Notes under the pieces: model-generated
Database searches by the model: none
Seen by the model: only the letters and a program-made list of their open reading frames with translations
What the model was told of the DNA's origin: nothing
Translations under genes and position numbers: made by a program
In this document: piece after piece, positions 33,975 through 43,080 of the stretch
Layout: the number at the start of each line of letters is the position of its first letter
Position numbering within the stretch: position 1 is the stretch's first letter
NCBI GenBank assembly: GCA_024762655.1
Contig: JANTHB010000017.1
Location: 1-48,668 of the forward strand
Length of the DNA stretch: 48,668 nucleotides
Direction of reading: 5' to 3'
Source of the DNA: Bacteroidales bacterium
GTDB lineage: Bacteria; Bacteroidota; Bacteroidia; Bacteroidales; VadinHA17

Positions 33975-34664
33975 TTACTCAACCGGTTCATTCAGGATAT
34001 CCATAAATTCCGAGGTGCGGGCTTCCAGCAGGAACACCACTTTTTCGACACGGGCCACCAGGATGTTATAGGCAAAATAAGCGATGATTCCAACGATCAG
34101 TCCTGCTACGGTGGTGACCAGGGCGGTATAGATACCGTCTGAGAGAGTGGTGATGTCCACATTGTTTCCGGCATTTGCCATATCATAAAAGGCCATGATC
34201 ATGCCGATCACGGTGCCCAGGAATCCCAGCATGGGAGCGCCGCCAGCCACGGTAGCCAGGGCGGGAAGACCTTTTTCCAGATTGTATATTTCCAGACGTC
34301 CTGCATTTTCAATGGCGGCATGCACATCCTGAATGGGACGGCCGATGAGACGTATCCCTTTTTCCAGCATGCGGGCTACCGGATGATCCTGGGATTGACA
34401 CAATGCCATGGCCGATTCGATTTTCCCATCATGGATATAATCCTTGATGCGATTCATTAGGGTGTGGTCCTCCCGGGAAGCTTTCCTGATCACAAAATAA
34501 CGGTCGAAGAAAATATAGATCGCGATCAGGGAGAGCAGGAAGATTACAAGGTTTACCCAACCCCCTTTCAGGGCCAGGTCCCAATAAGACATGGATACTT
34601 GTCCGGCGCCCTGTGCCGCCGTGTCAGCCACGGAAATTTGTGTAAAGATCATCGTCAGATTCAT
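33975..34664 (-). CDS. ExbB/TolQ/MotA proton channel
   Basis: The 229-residue protein has three membrane helices: about 34-53 (VNLVIFLLSLIAIYIFFDRY), and two in the C-terminal half around GAPMLGFLGTVIGMIMAFYD and ALVTTVAGLIVGIIAYFAYN, with the family's conserved LGLLGTV-like and TTxxGL patterns. A cytoplasmic domain of about 75 residues with the VARMLEKGIRLIGRPIQDV helix lies between. It forms the pentameric channel of the ExbBD/TolQR motor. It is the first gene of the exbB-exbD-tonB-ggt-murB run, and the nhaD terminator lies 27 bases upstream. A TAATTTCG box at 34682-34689 is a weak -7 candidate. Confidence 0.94.
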   Translation of the reverse strand: MNLTMIFTQISVADTAAQGAGQVSMSYWDLALKGGWVNLVIFLLSLIAIYIFFDRYFVIRKASREDHTLMNRIKDYIHDGKIESAMALCQSQDHPVARMLEKGIRLIGRPIQDVHAAIENAGRLEIYNLEKGLPALATVAGGAPMLGFLGTVIGMIMAFYDMANAGNNVDITTLSDGIYTALVTTVAGLIVGIIAYFAYNILVARVEKVVFLLEARTSEFMDILNEPVE

Positions 34665-34690
34665 AGGTTTTACATTTTTTACGAAATTAT

Positions 34691-34729
34691 AAAAAAAAAC
34701 GAGATATAACAGGGAATATTATATCTCGT
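34691..34729 (-). terminator. Rho-independent terminator after nhaD
   Basis: On the minus strand an 11-bp stem (ACGAGATATAA / TTATATCTCGT, 34699-34729) with a 9-base loop is followed by a run of T (34691-34699). It lies 25 bases past the nhaD stop and separates nhaD from exbB. Confidence 0.88.
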
Positions 34730-34753
34730 CATGATTCATATTTATGGTTATGT

Positions 34754-36166
34754 TTATTTGATCAGGTAGTAAACCAGCGATCCGCCTAAAAAACCCGACA
34801 GGGCCAGCAGGCTCATACGCTTAAGATACCAGATAAAGTCTATCTTTTCCAGTCCCATAGCAGCCACGCCGGCAGCCGACCCGATGATCAGAATGCTTCC
34901 ACCCGTCCCGGCGGTATAGGCCAGAAACTCCCAGAACAATCCGTCCTGTACAAAATTCTGAGCCCAGGCCAGGGCGGTTGGGTCGGTTATGGTCTGAAGC
35001 ATGTGCGGTTCCGGTATCGGATACATGCCCATTCCCCCGGCGGTCAGAGGTACATTGTCAACGATGGCGGAGAGCAGCCCGATGGCCATGTCAATGAAAT
35101 AGATATTATGCAGTTTTTCATCCAGATACTGGGAAAGCAAATGCAGGTGCCCGGCCGACTGAAGGGCTGCCACAGCACTTAAAATACCCAGAAAAAAGAA
35201 AATAGTGGGTGCATCGATTTTTTTCAGTACGGAGGTGATCATGCACTGTTTTTTCTTATCGGGATTGGCTTTCCTGTGCATCAGGTCGGTGATGATCCAG
35301 AGAATGGACAATCCCCCCAGCATCCCCATATAAGGAGGCAGGTGGGTGACGGTTTTGAATACCGGTACGGACAGCAAGGCGCCTACACCCAGAAAGAAGA
35401 TAAGATTTCGTTCGCCTTTGGGCGATACCGTATTGGGATCGTCCTCCGGGGCTTTCGGGGGCTCAAAATGACCTCTCTCAAAAAAGGAAACAATAATCAG
35501 CGGGATCAGCATGTTCACCAGACTGACCAGGAATATTCCCTTGATAATGCCCCAGGCCGTGATCTGTCCGCCGATCCAGAGCATGATGGTGGTTACATCC
35601 CCGATGGGAGACCAGGCTCCTCCGGCATTGGCGGCAATAACGATCATACTGGCGAAAAACCAACGGTCTTTCTTTTCTTTGATCAACTTGTTCAGGAGTG
35701 TTACCATTACAATGGTAGTCGTCAGATTGTCAAGGGCGGCAGACATGAAGAATGTGATGAAGGAAAGGATCCATAAAAGCTTGACCTTGTTGGTGGTACT
35801 GATTTTGTCTGTAATGATCTTAAAGCCGTTATGAGAGTCAACGGTTTCCACAATGGTCATGGCACCCCACAGAAAAAACAGGATCTCCGAAATCTCTCCC
35901 AGATGATGAATGATCTCATGATCTACGATGAACTTCAGATATTGTTTATGTGCGGGGAGATGGGCCAGGTCAGGATTCTTGGCCAGAAATTCCCGGAAGA
36001 AGTCCTTTCCGGGACCGAGAAGGATTTCATGAGACCCGACCATAAACAAAACCCAAAGAATAACACTGGTGATAAGGGCAGAGGCTGCTTTATCGATTTT
36101 CAAGGGATGTTCCAGGGCTATTGCCGTATAACCCAATACGAACACCACCACCATTGCCATAAACAT
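34754..36166 (-). CDS. nhaD: NhaD-type sodium:proton antiporter
   Basis: The 470-residue inner-membrane protein has about twelve helices and the NhaD sequence pattern from the start (VVFVLGYTAIALEHPLKIDK). Conserved segments include LGEISEILFFLWGAMTIVE, SFITFFMSAALDNLTTTIVM, ANAGGAWSPIGDVTTIMLWI, AIVDNVPLTAGGMGMY and GSAAGVAAMG, which hold the Asp and Asn residues used for Na+ and H+ exchange. It is in the ion transporter (IT) superfamily and exports Na+ (or Li+) for protons, fitting a marine or alkaline life. It is a single gene with its own terminator. A near-consensus promoter (TTTG, 20 bases, TATTTTCG) lies at 36206-36237. Confidence 0.95.
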   Translation of the reverse strand: MFMAMVVVFVLGYTAIALEHPLKIDKAASALITSVILWVLFMVGSHEILLGPGKDFFREFLAKNPDLAHLPAHKQYLKFIVDHEIIHHLGEISEILFFLWGAMTIVETVDSHNGFKIITDKISTTNKVKLLWILSFITFFMSAALDNLTTTIVMVTLLNKLIKEKKDRWFFASMIVIAANAGGAWSPIGDVTTIMLWIGGQITAWGIIKGIFLVSLVNMLIPLIIVSFFERGHFEPPKAPEDDPNTVSPKGERNLIFFLGVGALLSVPVFKTVTHLPPYMGMLGGLSILWIITDLMHRKANPDKKKQCMITSVLKKIDAPTIFFFLGILSAVAALQSAGHLHLLSQYLDEKLHNIYFIDMAIGLLSAIVDNVPLTAGGMGMYPIPEPHMLQTITDPTALAWAQNFVQDGLFWEFLAYTAGTGGSILIIGSAAGVAAMGLEKIDFIWYLKRMSLLALSGFLGGSLVYYLIK

Positions 36167-36205
36167 AAGCGTATCTTTAAAGGTTTAGAAAACTGAAAAA
36201 CGCTG

Positions 36206-36237
36206 CGAAAATACTTTCTTGAAACAAGTTTTCCAAA
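36206..36237 (-). promoter_or_regulatory. nhaD: Near-consensus promoter for nhaD
   Basis: On the minus strand TTTG (36234-36237) precedes TATTTTCG (36206-36213) by 20 bases; the -7 box has one mismatch. The ATG lies 39 bases further on. Confidence 0.4.
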
Positions 36238-36252
36238 TAATTTTTATTTTCC

Positions 36253-39200
36253 TTACGGGGGAGGGATTTTCGTCTCTTTTTCTTTTTTGGCGAACATTTT
36301 CTCCCAGTAGCGCCGGACCAGTTCTTTCCACGAACTGAATTCCTCACGGTAAAATATACCTACGCCGTTGGTGTAAGGGGCTGTTTCGTACAGATACTTG
36401 TCGTTGGCCCTTGTGAAGGCTTTAACCCTGAGCTTACCGTTTTTTGTGATTTTGACTTCTACCTGGAAGTCTCCTACTATGTTACTGCCCGTTTGGGCAT
36501 GGGTATTGTTTTGTCCGCTGAAATCGATGTTGCTGTATATGGCCACACGATCGTTGAGTAGCTGTGTGGACAAAGCTACCTCCACCTGGTCGGAGGTCAC
36601 CTGGTCCCCCGGGTGATAAGAAAAGCCTACATCAAAATCATTGCTTATCTGAGAAAGCCAGCTGCTGAGCTGGTTGGACAACATTTCGGTGGTCGTCACT
36701 CCCAGTGCATTGGCCGATGCGATATCCCCGGGTTGTCCGTAGGCAGGATCCGGATAAAAACTGTTCAGAATCAACAGGGAAAGGAACTGTTTACTCATCT
36801 CTTCTTCCGAGGTGATGGCATTCCTGACTTTAGACCGGGTTTCTTCATCCACTGTGGGCAGGTCGATATTAAATCTTATCCGGGGTTTATTGAGTTTTCC
36901 TTTCAGTATGATCTGGCATTCCACAGGAACTCTTTTCTTATAATTCTCATCATAAAATAACGGATAAAGAGACGTTTTCACCGGGTAGGTAGCCAGGATG
37001 TTCAGGTTGGCATCCAGGGGGTTCCCGTTCCAGGTAATTTTTCCGCCTGATTCCAGACGAAACTTTTTCTGAATGATATTTTGCAGGGAAAACAGATACG
37101 TCCCTTTTTCCACTGTGTATTCTCCCAGCAAGTTGAAATCGCCGGTTTTTTTTACTTCCATACGCAGGTTTCCGTGTCCGCGGGCGTAAAGGTTCCCTCC
37201 CGTATTGGGATCAAACAGCATGGTTACTTCTGCATCCGGGGTTACTTCAAGGTCAATGTTCAGATCAAGCCCCCGTGCTGTGGGAGGGCGTATTTCGGCG
37301 GTTGTTTTTTGCTGTTGCCCGGTGTTGCCGGTAACAAAATGAATATAGTCATACGCCGAGATGGTTTTTCCCTGATAGAGCGGTAGTGTAATGCTGGTGT
37401 TCTGGCCTGTTTTGGCCGATATGTCCATGCGGAGCCTTGACAGGGGGCCTTTGATGGCTACCACGCCAGAACCATAGGCTGTCCCATAAAAATATTCATT
37501 GTCTCTTTGGGTGGTGTGGATAAATAACATATTATCGGTCTCCAGGGTAAGGTCGATGGCCAGGTTTTTGAAGTCTTCAATGGAAAAGAACCCATTGGCG
37601 GTGGCAACATTCCCTTGCTCATCATATGTTTTGATATTATTGAATAGAAAGCGGTTATGCACAATGGGCACCTTGGAGGTGAAGGTATATCTGGTCTTTA
37701 GATAATCGACGGTCAGGGATGTTTTCTGCAGGTTTAACTGTCCGTTGATATCCGGTTTTCCGGCAGGGCCTTCCACATGTGCTTTCCCCGAAACGATCCC
37801 GTTGACACCCGAGAATACGACAGAGACAAAGGATGAAAAGGCAGTTAATTTTAGTTTGTCAAAATAAATGTCTCCGTAGATTTGTTTTTCCGAAGGGGAG
37901 TAGGAGCCGTTTGCCAGGATAGGATGAATGGTCCCGTAATCCGTCCTGAACAGTATGTTTATCCGGTTTTTCAACGTGTCCCAGGAAGAAACAATCTGCG
38001 CATCTCCCAGCGGTTCATGATTGATATTCAATCCTCTGATTTTAATTTCCGACAGAAATAAAGGGGTCTTGTACACATTGGAAAGATGTACCTTCCCATT
38101 GAGCAACCCTTCCAGTTGCAGGTTATTTTCATTTTTGGAATTCAAAAAGGCCAGATTCAGATTCTGAAAGGAAAAATTCATGGTGTCAGCAGGGTTATCA
38201 CTGAGTTTACCTGACAGGAAAAGGGATCTCTCCCTGCTGATAAGTCCGAATCGATAGATCTGCAGTGAGGTCGTATCCATGTTTATATGGCCCTTTTCCA
38301 GATGCCACATGCGATGGTTCAGAAATATATCCGAAGAGTCGATATACAAATCCATGCGGGGATGAAGCGCTTTGTCTCCTTTAAAAATGCAGGCCATCAT
38401 ACGGACATTGTTTTCTCTGGTTACCGTGTCATTGCCCGTATTCCAGGAAAGATAGGAGCGTAAGGAGTCACCGGAAGCCAGGATGCTTGTCCTGAATCCG
38501 TCCAGATGGATCTTAGGGGTTATCGCCAGCGTGCTTCCATGGATATCCAGCGTCAGGCCATTGTTGGTCAGGAGGTTGATCTTCAGGGAATCCATGGTTC
38601 CCGTATGAGAGACGAATCTGTCGGTATATGCTTCCAGCGAAAGCAGATGGATGTCAGGAGCAAAACGTCCGGTGACCCTTGAATTATGGGCAATGGAAAA
38701 TTGCGGTGTGAAGAAATCGGTAAAGGGATCAATATTGCGGATATTCATATTTAAAACAAAATTATTGCTCTCCGGTTTTCCGGGAGCACCCGGGGGGATG
38801 GCTGCCGGAATATATCTGGCGAGCAAGGTCTTTGCAGAAGAAGAAATCTCAGAAAAGTTGTATTTTCCGTTCAGGGAGGCATCGAGATAGCCTGATTTTA
38901 ACTCTAACGAACCCGAATCAGGCGTGTTATAGGCAAATAATTTTATGTTGTATATGTTTAAAAGATCTTTTTTCCTTTGCAAACGGGCATCCAGGAGTTT
39001 TATCTGCCCGTTGAAATCCTGAAAATTATTCCCCTTGAAATTGGCCAAAACCAATCCCGAAAACAACAGGGAAGTATCGGTGGATGTAATATGTAAGGGA
39101 AATAAGGCAGCCCGGGGGATATTCAGGGAGAAATCAAACTCAGGCAGTTTCTGTGTGAAATCAAACATTCCCAGAAAGTCCAGGGTAAGATTCGGGTCGT

Positions 39201-40644
39201 TAATCCGGATGCTGCCGTCATAGGCTTTTTCCGTGAAAGTACCATCCAACATCACGGAATGATACCTGTAATGATTAAATTCCACACTGTCTACCGTACC
39301 TGACAGTTTGGATCTGAAATTCCCTTTTGAAAAAAATTCCCCATGCATGTTGGTATGCAATGTGATTTTCCCCAATAGCCTCTCTTGTGACAGCAGCTTC
39401 CCCAGATCAAACTGATTGGCTCCGAGATAACCATTAAAATGAACGGTTTTGACACTATCGGTGGAAAAAGAGATGTCGTCATCGAAACTGCCCAGATCCG
39501 TTTCCAGCCGGCCATAGGAAACAAAGTCTGTGAAGAATCCCGTAAAGTTTCCCTTGTATCTTATCCTGCCCAGATGGTTGAGATTCTCCGGTACGGTTAT
39601 TTTCTGTGTGGATCCCGGTTTGTAGATGTTTCGTATCTCTTCAATGTGGGTGGTGAAGTCCTCCACATTAAAATAAACGTAACTGTTTCTGATATCGGGC
39701 AGACCGATAATATTCAGGGTTCCCGACAATCTGGTTTTATCCCGGACCCGCAAGCGAATGTTTTTAGCTGTGAGATTGGCCAGCGTGCCCCGTGCCTTCA
39801 TGGAAAAATGAAAATTATTCCGGATAAACAGAGAGTCCTGAGCGATCATATTAAAATCCCGGTAGCCGAAAACCGACGGAAGAAATTCAGCGGAAAGTTC
39901 CACTTTGTTGATGAAGTCTTTCATGTCGTTTTTGTGCCGGAAATCCATGTGATAATGCCTGGCCGCGAGTTCGGACCAGGGCGTGAGGATTGTGACGTTG
40001 TCAAACCAGATATGCCGGGGAGCAACTTCCATGTCTGTGGATGCTTCGTTTACATGCCAGCCACTGATATCCGTGAATCCGGCTTTTCGGACCGATAATC
40101 TGGTAATTTCGTTAGAAACAGTAAGGTTGTCAACGACCCCGTGAATATGGTGGAGATTCAGGTCGGTGAAATGAACTCCGTACGGTTTTACAGGTGGAGC
40201 TATCTTTAACCGGTAACGCGAATCTTTTAATACGGCGTGCCGCAGTATAAAAGTTACAGGGACGGAGGTGGAATCTTTTTTCGGAGGATTGAAAAGAAAA
40301 TCATAATTGTTCTCTCCGTTCTGGGGTGCGATCATCCTTAAAAAAGCGCCCTCGGCCACAACATTCCTCAAAACGACTTTTTTATTCGTTAAATTGGAAG
40401 GACGAATACTGGGAGTGATCCTGATTTTTCTTGCATAGATAAGTGTGTCTGCCTGTTGGTCCCGGATCAGAAAATCCTCAAAATAAACCGGACGAAATAA
40501 ACCGACGCTAACTTTTGAATAGCTGATTCCGGTGTGAAAACCTGCTTCCATGCGGGCTACCAGTTTATCGGTTAATCCGGCCTGAACCTTCGGGATGTGC
40601 AACAGACCGATAAGTAAAAGGGTCCAGCCCAGGAGGGCCAGCAT
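36253..40644 (-). CDS. TamB-like translocation and assembly module protein (DUF490)
   Basis: The 1463-residue protein begins with a hydrophobic anchor (LALLGWTLLLIGLLHIP) and is otherwise a long periplasmic chain of short beta segments, such as YGRLETDLGSFDDDISFSTD and LDGTFTEKAYDGSIRINDP, as expected of the AsmA/TamB beta-groove that carries phospholipids or supports outer-membrane protein insertion. The C-terminal 350 residues match the DUF490 core: TSKVPIVHNRFLFNN, GNLYARGHGNLRMEV, LLGEYTVEKGTYLFSLQNI, DLPTVDEETRSKVRNAI, LSNQLSSWLSQISNDFDVGF. Length is in the range known for Bacteroidota TamB. No BamA-like TamA gene is adjacent. The ATG at 40644 is placed well before the anchor. It is divergent from tsaD and ends 86 bases before the nhaD start. 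Confidence 0.93.
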   Translation of the reverse strand: MLALLGWTLLLIGLLHIPKVQAGLTDKLVARMEAGFHTGISYSKVSVGLFRPVYFEDFLIRDQQADTLIYARKIRITPSIRPSNLTNKKVVLRNVVAEGAFLRMIAPQNGENNYDFLFNPPKKDSTSVPVTFILRHAVLKDSRYRLKIAPPVKPYGVHFTDLNLHHIHGVVDNLTVSNEITRLSVRKAGFTDISGWHVNEASTDMEVAPRHIWFDNVTILTPWSELAARHYHMDFRHKNDMKDFINKVELSAEFLPSVFGYRDFNMIAQDSLFIRNNFHFSMKARGTLANLTAKNIRLRVRDKTRLSGTLNIIGLPDIRNSYVYFNVEDFTTHIEEIRNIYKPGSTQKITVPENLNHLGRIRYKGNFTGFFTDFVSYGRLETDLGSFDDDISFSTDSVKTVHFNGYLGANQFDLGKLLSQERLLGKITLHTNMHGEFFSKGNFRSKLSGTVDSVEFNHYRYHSVMLDGTFTEKAYDGSIRINDPNLTLDFLGMFDFTQKLPEFDFSLNIPRAALFPLHITSTDTSLLFSGLVLANFKGNNFQDFNGQIKLLDARLQRKKDLLNIYNIKLFAYNTPDSGSLELKSGYLDASLNGKYNFSEISSSAKTLLARYIPAAIPPGAPGKPESNNFVLNMNIRNIDPFTDFFTPQFSIAHNSRVTGRFAPDIHLLSLEAYTDRFVSHTGTMDSLKINLLTNNGLTLDIHGSTLAITPKIHLDGFRTSILASGDSLRSYLSWNTGNDTVTRENNVRMMACIFKGDKALHPRMDLYIDSSDIFLNHRMWHLEKGHINMDTTSLQIYRFGLISRERSLFLSGKLSDNPADTMNFSFQNLNLAFLNSKNENNLQLEGLLNGKVHLSNVYKTPLFLSEIKIRGLNINHEPLGDAQIVSSWDTLKNRINILFRTDYGTIHPILANGSYSPSEKQIYGDIYFDKLKLTAFSSFVSVVFSGVNGIVSGKAHVEGPAGKPDINGQLNLQKTSLTVDYLKTRYTFTSKVPIVHNRFLFNNIKTYDEQGNVATANGFFSIEDFKNLAIDLTLETDNMLFIHTTQRDNEYFYGTAYGSGVVAIKGPLSRLRMDISAKTGQNTSITLPLYQGKTISAYDYIHFVTGNTGQQQKTTAEIRPPTARGLDLNIDLEVTPDAEVTMLFDPNTGGNLYARGHGNLRMEVKKTGDFNLLGEYTVEKGTYLFSLQNIIQKKFRLESGGKITWNGNPLDANLNILATYPVKTSLYPLFYDENYKKRVPVECQIILKGKLNKPRIRFNIDLPTVDEETRSKVRNAITSEEEMSKQFLSLLILNSFYPDPAYGQPGDIASANALGVTTTEMLSNQLSSWLSQISNDFDVGFSYHPGDQVTSDQVEVALSTQLLNDRVAIYSNIDFSGQNNTHAQTGSNIVGDFQVEVKITKNGKLRVKAFTRANDKYLYETAPYTNGVGIFYREEFSSWKELVRRYWEKMFAKKEKETKIPPP

Positions 40645-40671
40645 GAAAAAGATTATTATTTTTGCAAGCTT

Positions 40672-40702
40672 TTTGATAGCACAGCCGATTTTATTAACTT
40701 TA
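40672..40702 (+). promoter_or_regulatory. tsaD: Promoter for tsaD
   Basis: TTTG (40672-40675), a 19-base spacer and TAACTTTA (40695-40702), one mismatch from TAnnTTTG. The ATG at 40751 lies 48 bases further on. Confidence 0.5.
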
Positions 40703-40750
40703 ACAGATTTAGCAAAAATAGTGCAATTTTTATACTAAAGAAAACAGAGG

Positions 40751-41764
40751 ATGGATGTGACGATATTGGGAATAGAATCTTCCTGTGACGATACCTCTGC
40801 AGCCGTGATCAAAAACGGTCGTTTGTTGTCGAATAGTATGGCAGGGCAGGAGGTCCATGAAAAATACGGCGGGGTGGTTCCGGAATTGGCTTCCCGGGCG
40901 CATCAGCAGCATATCGTCCCTGTGGTAGATGCTGCCATGAAAGAGGCGGGGGTGAAAACATCGGATCTGAATGCGATTGCTTTTACCAGGGGACCCGGAC
41001 TGCTGGGGTCATTGCTGGTGGGGAGTTCCTTTGCCAAAGGGCTTGCCCTGGCCCTGAATATCCCGCTTATCGCCGTAAATCACCTGATGGGGCATGTGCA
41101 TGCCCTGTTCCTTCCCGAAGAAGAGGAGAAAAAACCTTCCCTGCCTTTCCTGTGCCTTTTGGTCTCCGGAGGCCATACCCAACTGATGAAAGTGAATGTA
41201 CCCCTGTCCATGGAGATTCTCGGAAAAACCATCGATGATGCAGCAGGCGAAGCTTTTGACAAATGTGCAAAAATGATGGGCCTTCCTTATCCGGGCGGCC
41301 CGGTGATTGATACCCTGGCCGCCAAAGGAGACCCCGAAAGATTCTCTTTTGCCATGCCCAGGGTGAACGGCCTGGATTATAGCTTCAGCGGCCTGAAGAC
41401 CTCATTCCTGTACTTCCTCCGCGACAGACTGAAGGAAGACCCTGATTTTATTGCGAAAAATAAGCACGACCTGGCAGCTTCGCTACAAAATACCATCATA
41501 AGAATATTGTTGGAAAAACTGATCCGTACCGTAGAAGTGACAGGGATCCGGGAAGTGGCCCTTGCAGGAGGGGTGTCGGCCAATTCACAACTGAAAAAAA
41601 CTTTGCTTGAAACCGGGAAAAAACGGGGATGGAAGATCTATTTTCCCGCCCTGCGTTTTACTACCGACAATGCGGCTATGATTACCATGACCGCGTATTT
41701 TAAGTATCTGGCCGGAAAGTTTGATTCGCAGGATGTTATCCCGAAGGCAAGAATGATGTTGTAG
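40751..41764 (+). CDS. tsaD: tRNA N6-adenosine threonylcarbamoyltransferase
   Basis: The 337-residue TsaD transfers the threonylcarbamoyl group to adenosine-37 of ANN-decoding tRNAs, together with TsaB, TsaE and TsaC, none of which is in this window. Family landmarks are all present: the start ILGIESSCDDTSAAVI, PELASRAHQQHI, GPGLLGSLLVG, the metal-binding His111 and His115 in VNHLMGHVHA, SGGHTQL, GKTIDDAAGEAFDK, and GGVSANSQL. It is cytoplasmic and essential in most bacteria. It has its own promoter overlapping the region between it and the divergent TamB-like gene. The downstream SiaC-like gene begins 46 bases after the stop and has its own promoter candidate. Confidence 0.98.
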   Translation: MDVTILGIESSCDDTSAAVIKNGRLLSNSMAGQEVHEKYGGVVPELASRAHQQHIVPVVDAAMKEAGVKTSDLNAIAFTRGPGLLGSLLVGSSFAKGLALALNIPLIAVNHLMGHVHALFLPEEEEKKPSLPFLCLLVSGGHTQLMKVNVPLSMEILGKTIDDAAGEAFDKCAKMMGLPYPGGPVIDTLAAKGDPERFSFAMPRVNGLDYSFSGLKTSFLYFLRDRLKEDPDFIAKNKHDLAASLQNTIIRILLEKLIRTVEVTGIREVALAGGVSANSQLKKTLLETGKKRGWKIYFPALRFTTDNAAMITMTAYFKYLAGKFDSQDVIPKARMML

Positions 41765-41788
41765 TTTAATTACAATTTATTAACTTTA
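41759..41788 (+). promoter_or_regulatory. Near-consensus promoter for the SiaC-like gene
   Basis: TTG (41759-41761), a 19-base spacer and TAACTTTA (41781-41788) lie 22 bases before the ATG. The -7 box is the same as that of tsaD. Confidence 0.4.
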
Positions 41789-41810
41789 CCTTGCATAAAT
41801 TCTTATTTTC

Positions 41811-42191
41811 ATGGAGGATTTTGTCAGAGACCAAACCAATAAAACACCCGGGATTATTTTCAGGACAAATGGTAATCTGAAAATCACCGGACGGTCGATT
41901 CATGAAAATCCGGAAGTGTTCTATGAGCCGATTATTGAATGGGTGGAGGAGTATGTTAAGCACCCTGAGCCCAAAACGGTTATAGATATATCCATTGAAT
42001 ATTTTAACAGCAGTTCGGCAAAATATGTGCTGTCCCTGCTGCAAACCCTTACCAAACTGTTGCAGGAAGAAAAAGAACTGCAGATAAATTGGTTTTATGA
42101 AGAAGGGGATGATGATATCCTTGAGAGAGGCCAATACTATTCTTCCGTGCTGGGAGTCCCTTTCAATCTTATTGAGACCTATCCTTCCTGA
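41811..42191 (+). CDS. SiaC family regulatory phosphoprotein (DUF1987)
   Basis: The 126-residue protein matches the SiaC/DUF1987 family: GNLKITGRSIHENPEVFYEPI near residues 23-43, then VIDISIEYFNSSSAKYVLSLLQTL near 63-86. The SSS stretch after YFN holds the position phosphorylated by the partner kinase SiaB in Pseudomonas aeruginosa, where the module controls biofilm and c-di-GMP output. The fold is related to STAS-like anti-sigma antagonists. Neither a SiaB-type kinase nor a SiaA-type phosphatase is encoded next to it: tsaD lies upstream and an SDR gene converges downstream. It is small and cytoplasmic. The family is clear; its partner here is unknown. Confidence 0.9.
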   Translation: MEDFVRDQTNKTPGIIFRTNGNLKITGRSIHENPEVFYEPIIEWVEEYVKHPEPKTVIDISIEYFNSSSAKYVLSLLQTLTKLLQEEKELQINWFYEEGDDDILERGQYYSSVLGVPFNLIETYPS

Positions 42192-42213
42192 TCCCTCCTG
42201 TTTTCTGTTACTG

Positions 42214-42272
42214 AAATTTAAATAAATATTTAAATAAATATATAAATATGTATTTAAATATTTATATTTATT
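42214..42272. repeat. AT-rich dispersed element between convergent genes
   Basis: The stretch is built from ATTTAAATA and AAATATA words. A 24-base part (42213-42236) is identical to the reverse complement of 19355-19378, and a second block (AATATGTATTTAA) is also shared. Both copies lie between convergent genes. Confidence 0.75.
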
Positions 42273-42285
42273 CCGTATTAACCGG

Positions 42286-43080
42286 CTAGCTTGGAGCATT
42301 GTTTTGCAGGCGGGAGGCTACAATTTTTATTTTAATATTCTGGGGAAGAAGTTTCTCTATCCAGTATAGGAATTTGTTGGGGAGACCCGGGATAATAAAA
42401 GCTTTTCCTTTTAACATGCCTTTGACGCATAAACGGGCTGTTTTTTCCGGGCTGAGCGCCATGATCCTGCTGACCCGTCCCTGGTCTTTGATGCGCTGGA
42501 GGACTTTCCGGTTGGTGGTTATGGGACCCGGGCAGGCCACGCATATTCTTAACGGCGTATGCAGGTATTCCATGCGAAGAGCCCTTGAGAAGTTGTAGAT
42601 AAATCCTTTGGAAGAAGCATATACGGCTTTATAGGGCATGGCGAAGAAGGATGCCAGGGATGAAATGTTCAGGATCCTGGCATCCGGTTCTTCTGCAAGT
42701 TCTTCTATAAAATAATGTATGAGCAGGACGACTGCTTTGATGTTCAGATCCAGCTGTCTGTCATAAAAACCGGCGTCATGGGAGGTGAAGGAGCCTACGC
42801 TGCCTATCCCTGCATTGTTGATGATTCTGTTCAGCACATAATGATGAGCGTGCACCCAGTGATGGATATTTCCGGCCGCCTCCGGTTCGGTCAGATCAAT
42901 CTCAAGATAGTCGCTTTTTACACCATAATCTTTTTGCAGGGACTGTGAAAACGAGGCAAGGTCCTCCCCCGGGAGAGCGAGGAGCAACAGGTTGAAATGT
43001 TGTTTGGCACAGGCCAGCGCCAGGGCTTTTCCAAGACCCTGACCGGCACCTGTTATGAGCGTATACCTTTCATCGTTCAT
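42286..43080 (-). CDS. Short-chain dehydrogenase/reductase (SDR)
   Basis: The 264-residue oxidoreductase has a classical SDR Rossmann fold: the TGAGQGLGKALA nucleotide-binding loop at residues 10-21, NNAGIG near 90, a Ser in NISSLASF near 137-144, and the YASSKGF catalytic Tyr/Lys pair near 154-158. It is most like the DltE/SadH-type subgroup that acts on lipids or steroid-like substrates, but the substrate is not predictable. A hydrophobic, basic C-terminus (KFLYWIEKLLPQNIKIKIVA) suggests membrane contact. Its ATG overlaps the stop of the upstream epimerase by four bases, so the two are translationally coupled. Confidence 0.93.
   Translation of the reverse strand: MNDERYTLITGAGQGLGKALALACAKQHFNLLLLALPGEDLASFSQSLQKDYGVKSDYLEIDLTEPEAAGNIHHWVHAHHYVLNRIINNAGIGSVGSFTSHDAGFYDRQLDLNIKAVVLLIHYFIEELAEEPDARILNISSLASFFAMPYKAVYASSKGFIYNFSRALRMEYLHTPLRICVACPGPITTNRKVLQRIKDQGRVSRIMALSPEKTARLCVKGMLKGKAFIIPGLPNKFLYWIEKLLPQNIKIKIVASRLQNNAPS

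Noticed and set aside
39439-40098. A 219-residue plus-strand frame inside the TamB-like gene
   Set aside because: Antisense to a conserved gene; no domain or start signal.
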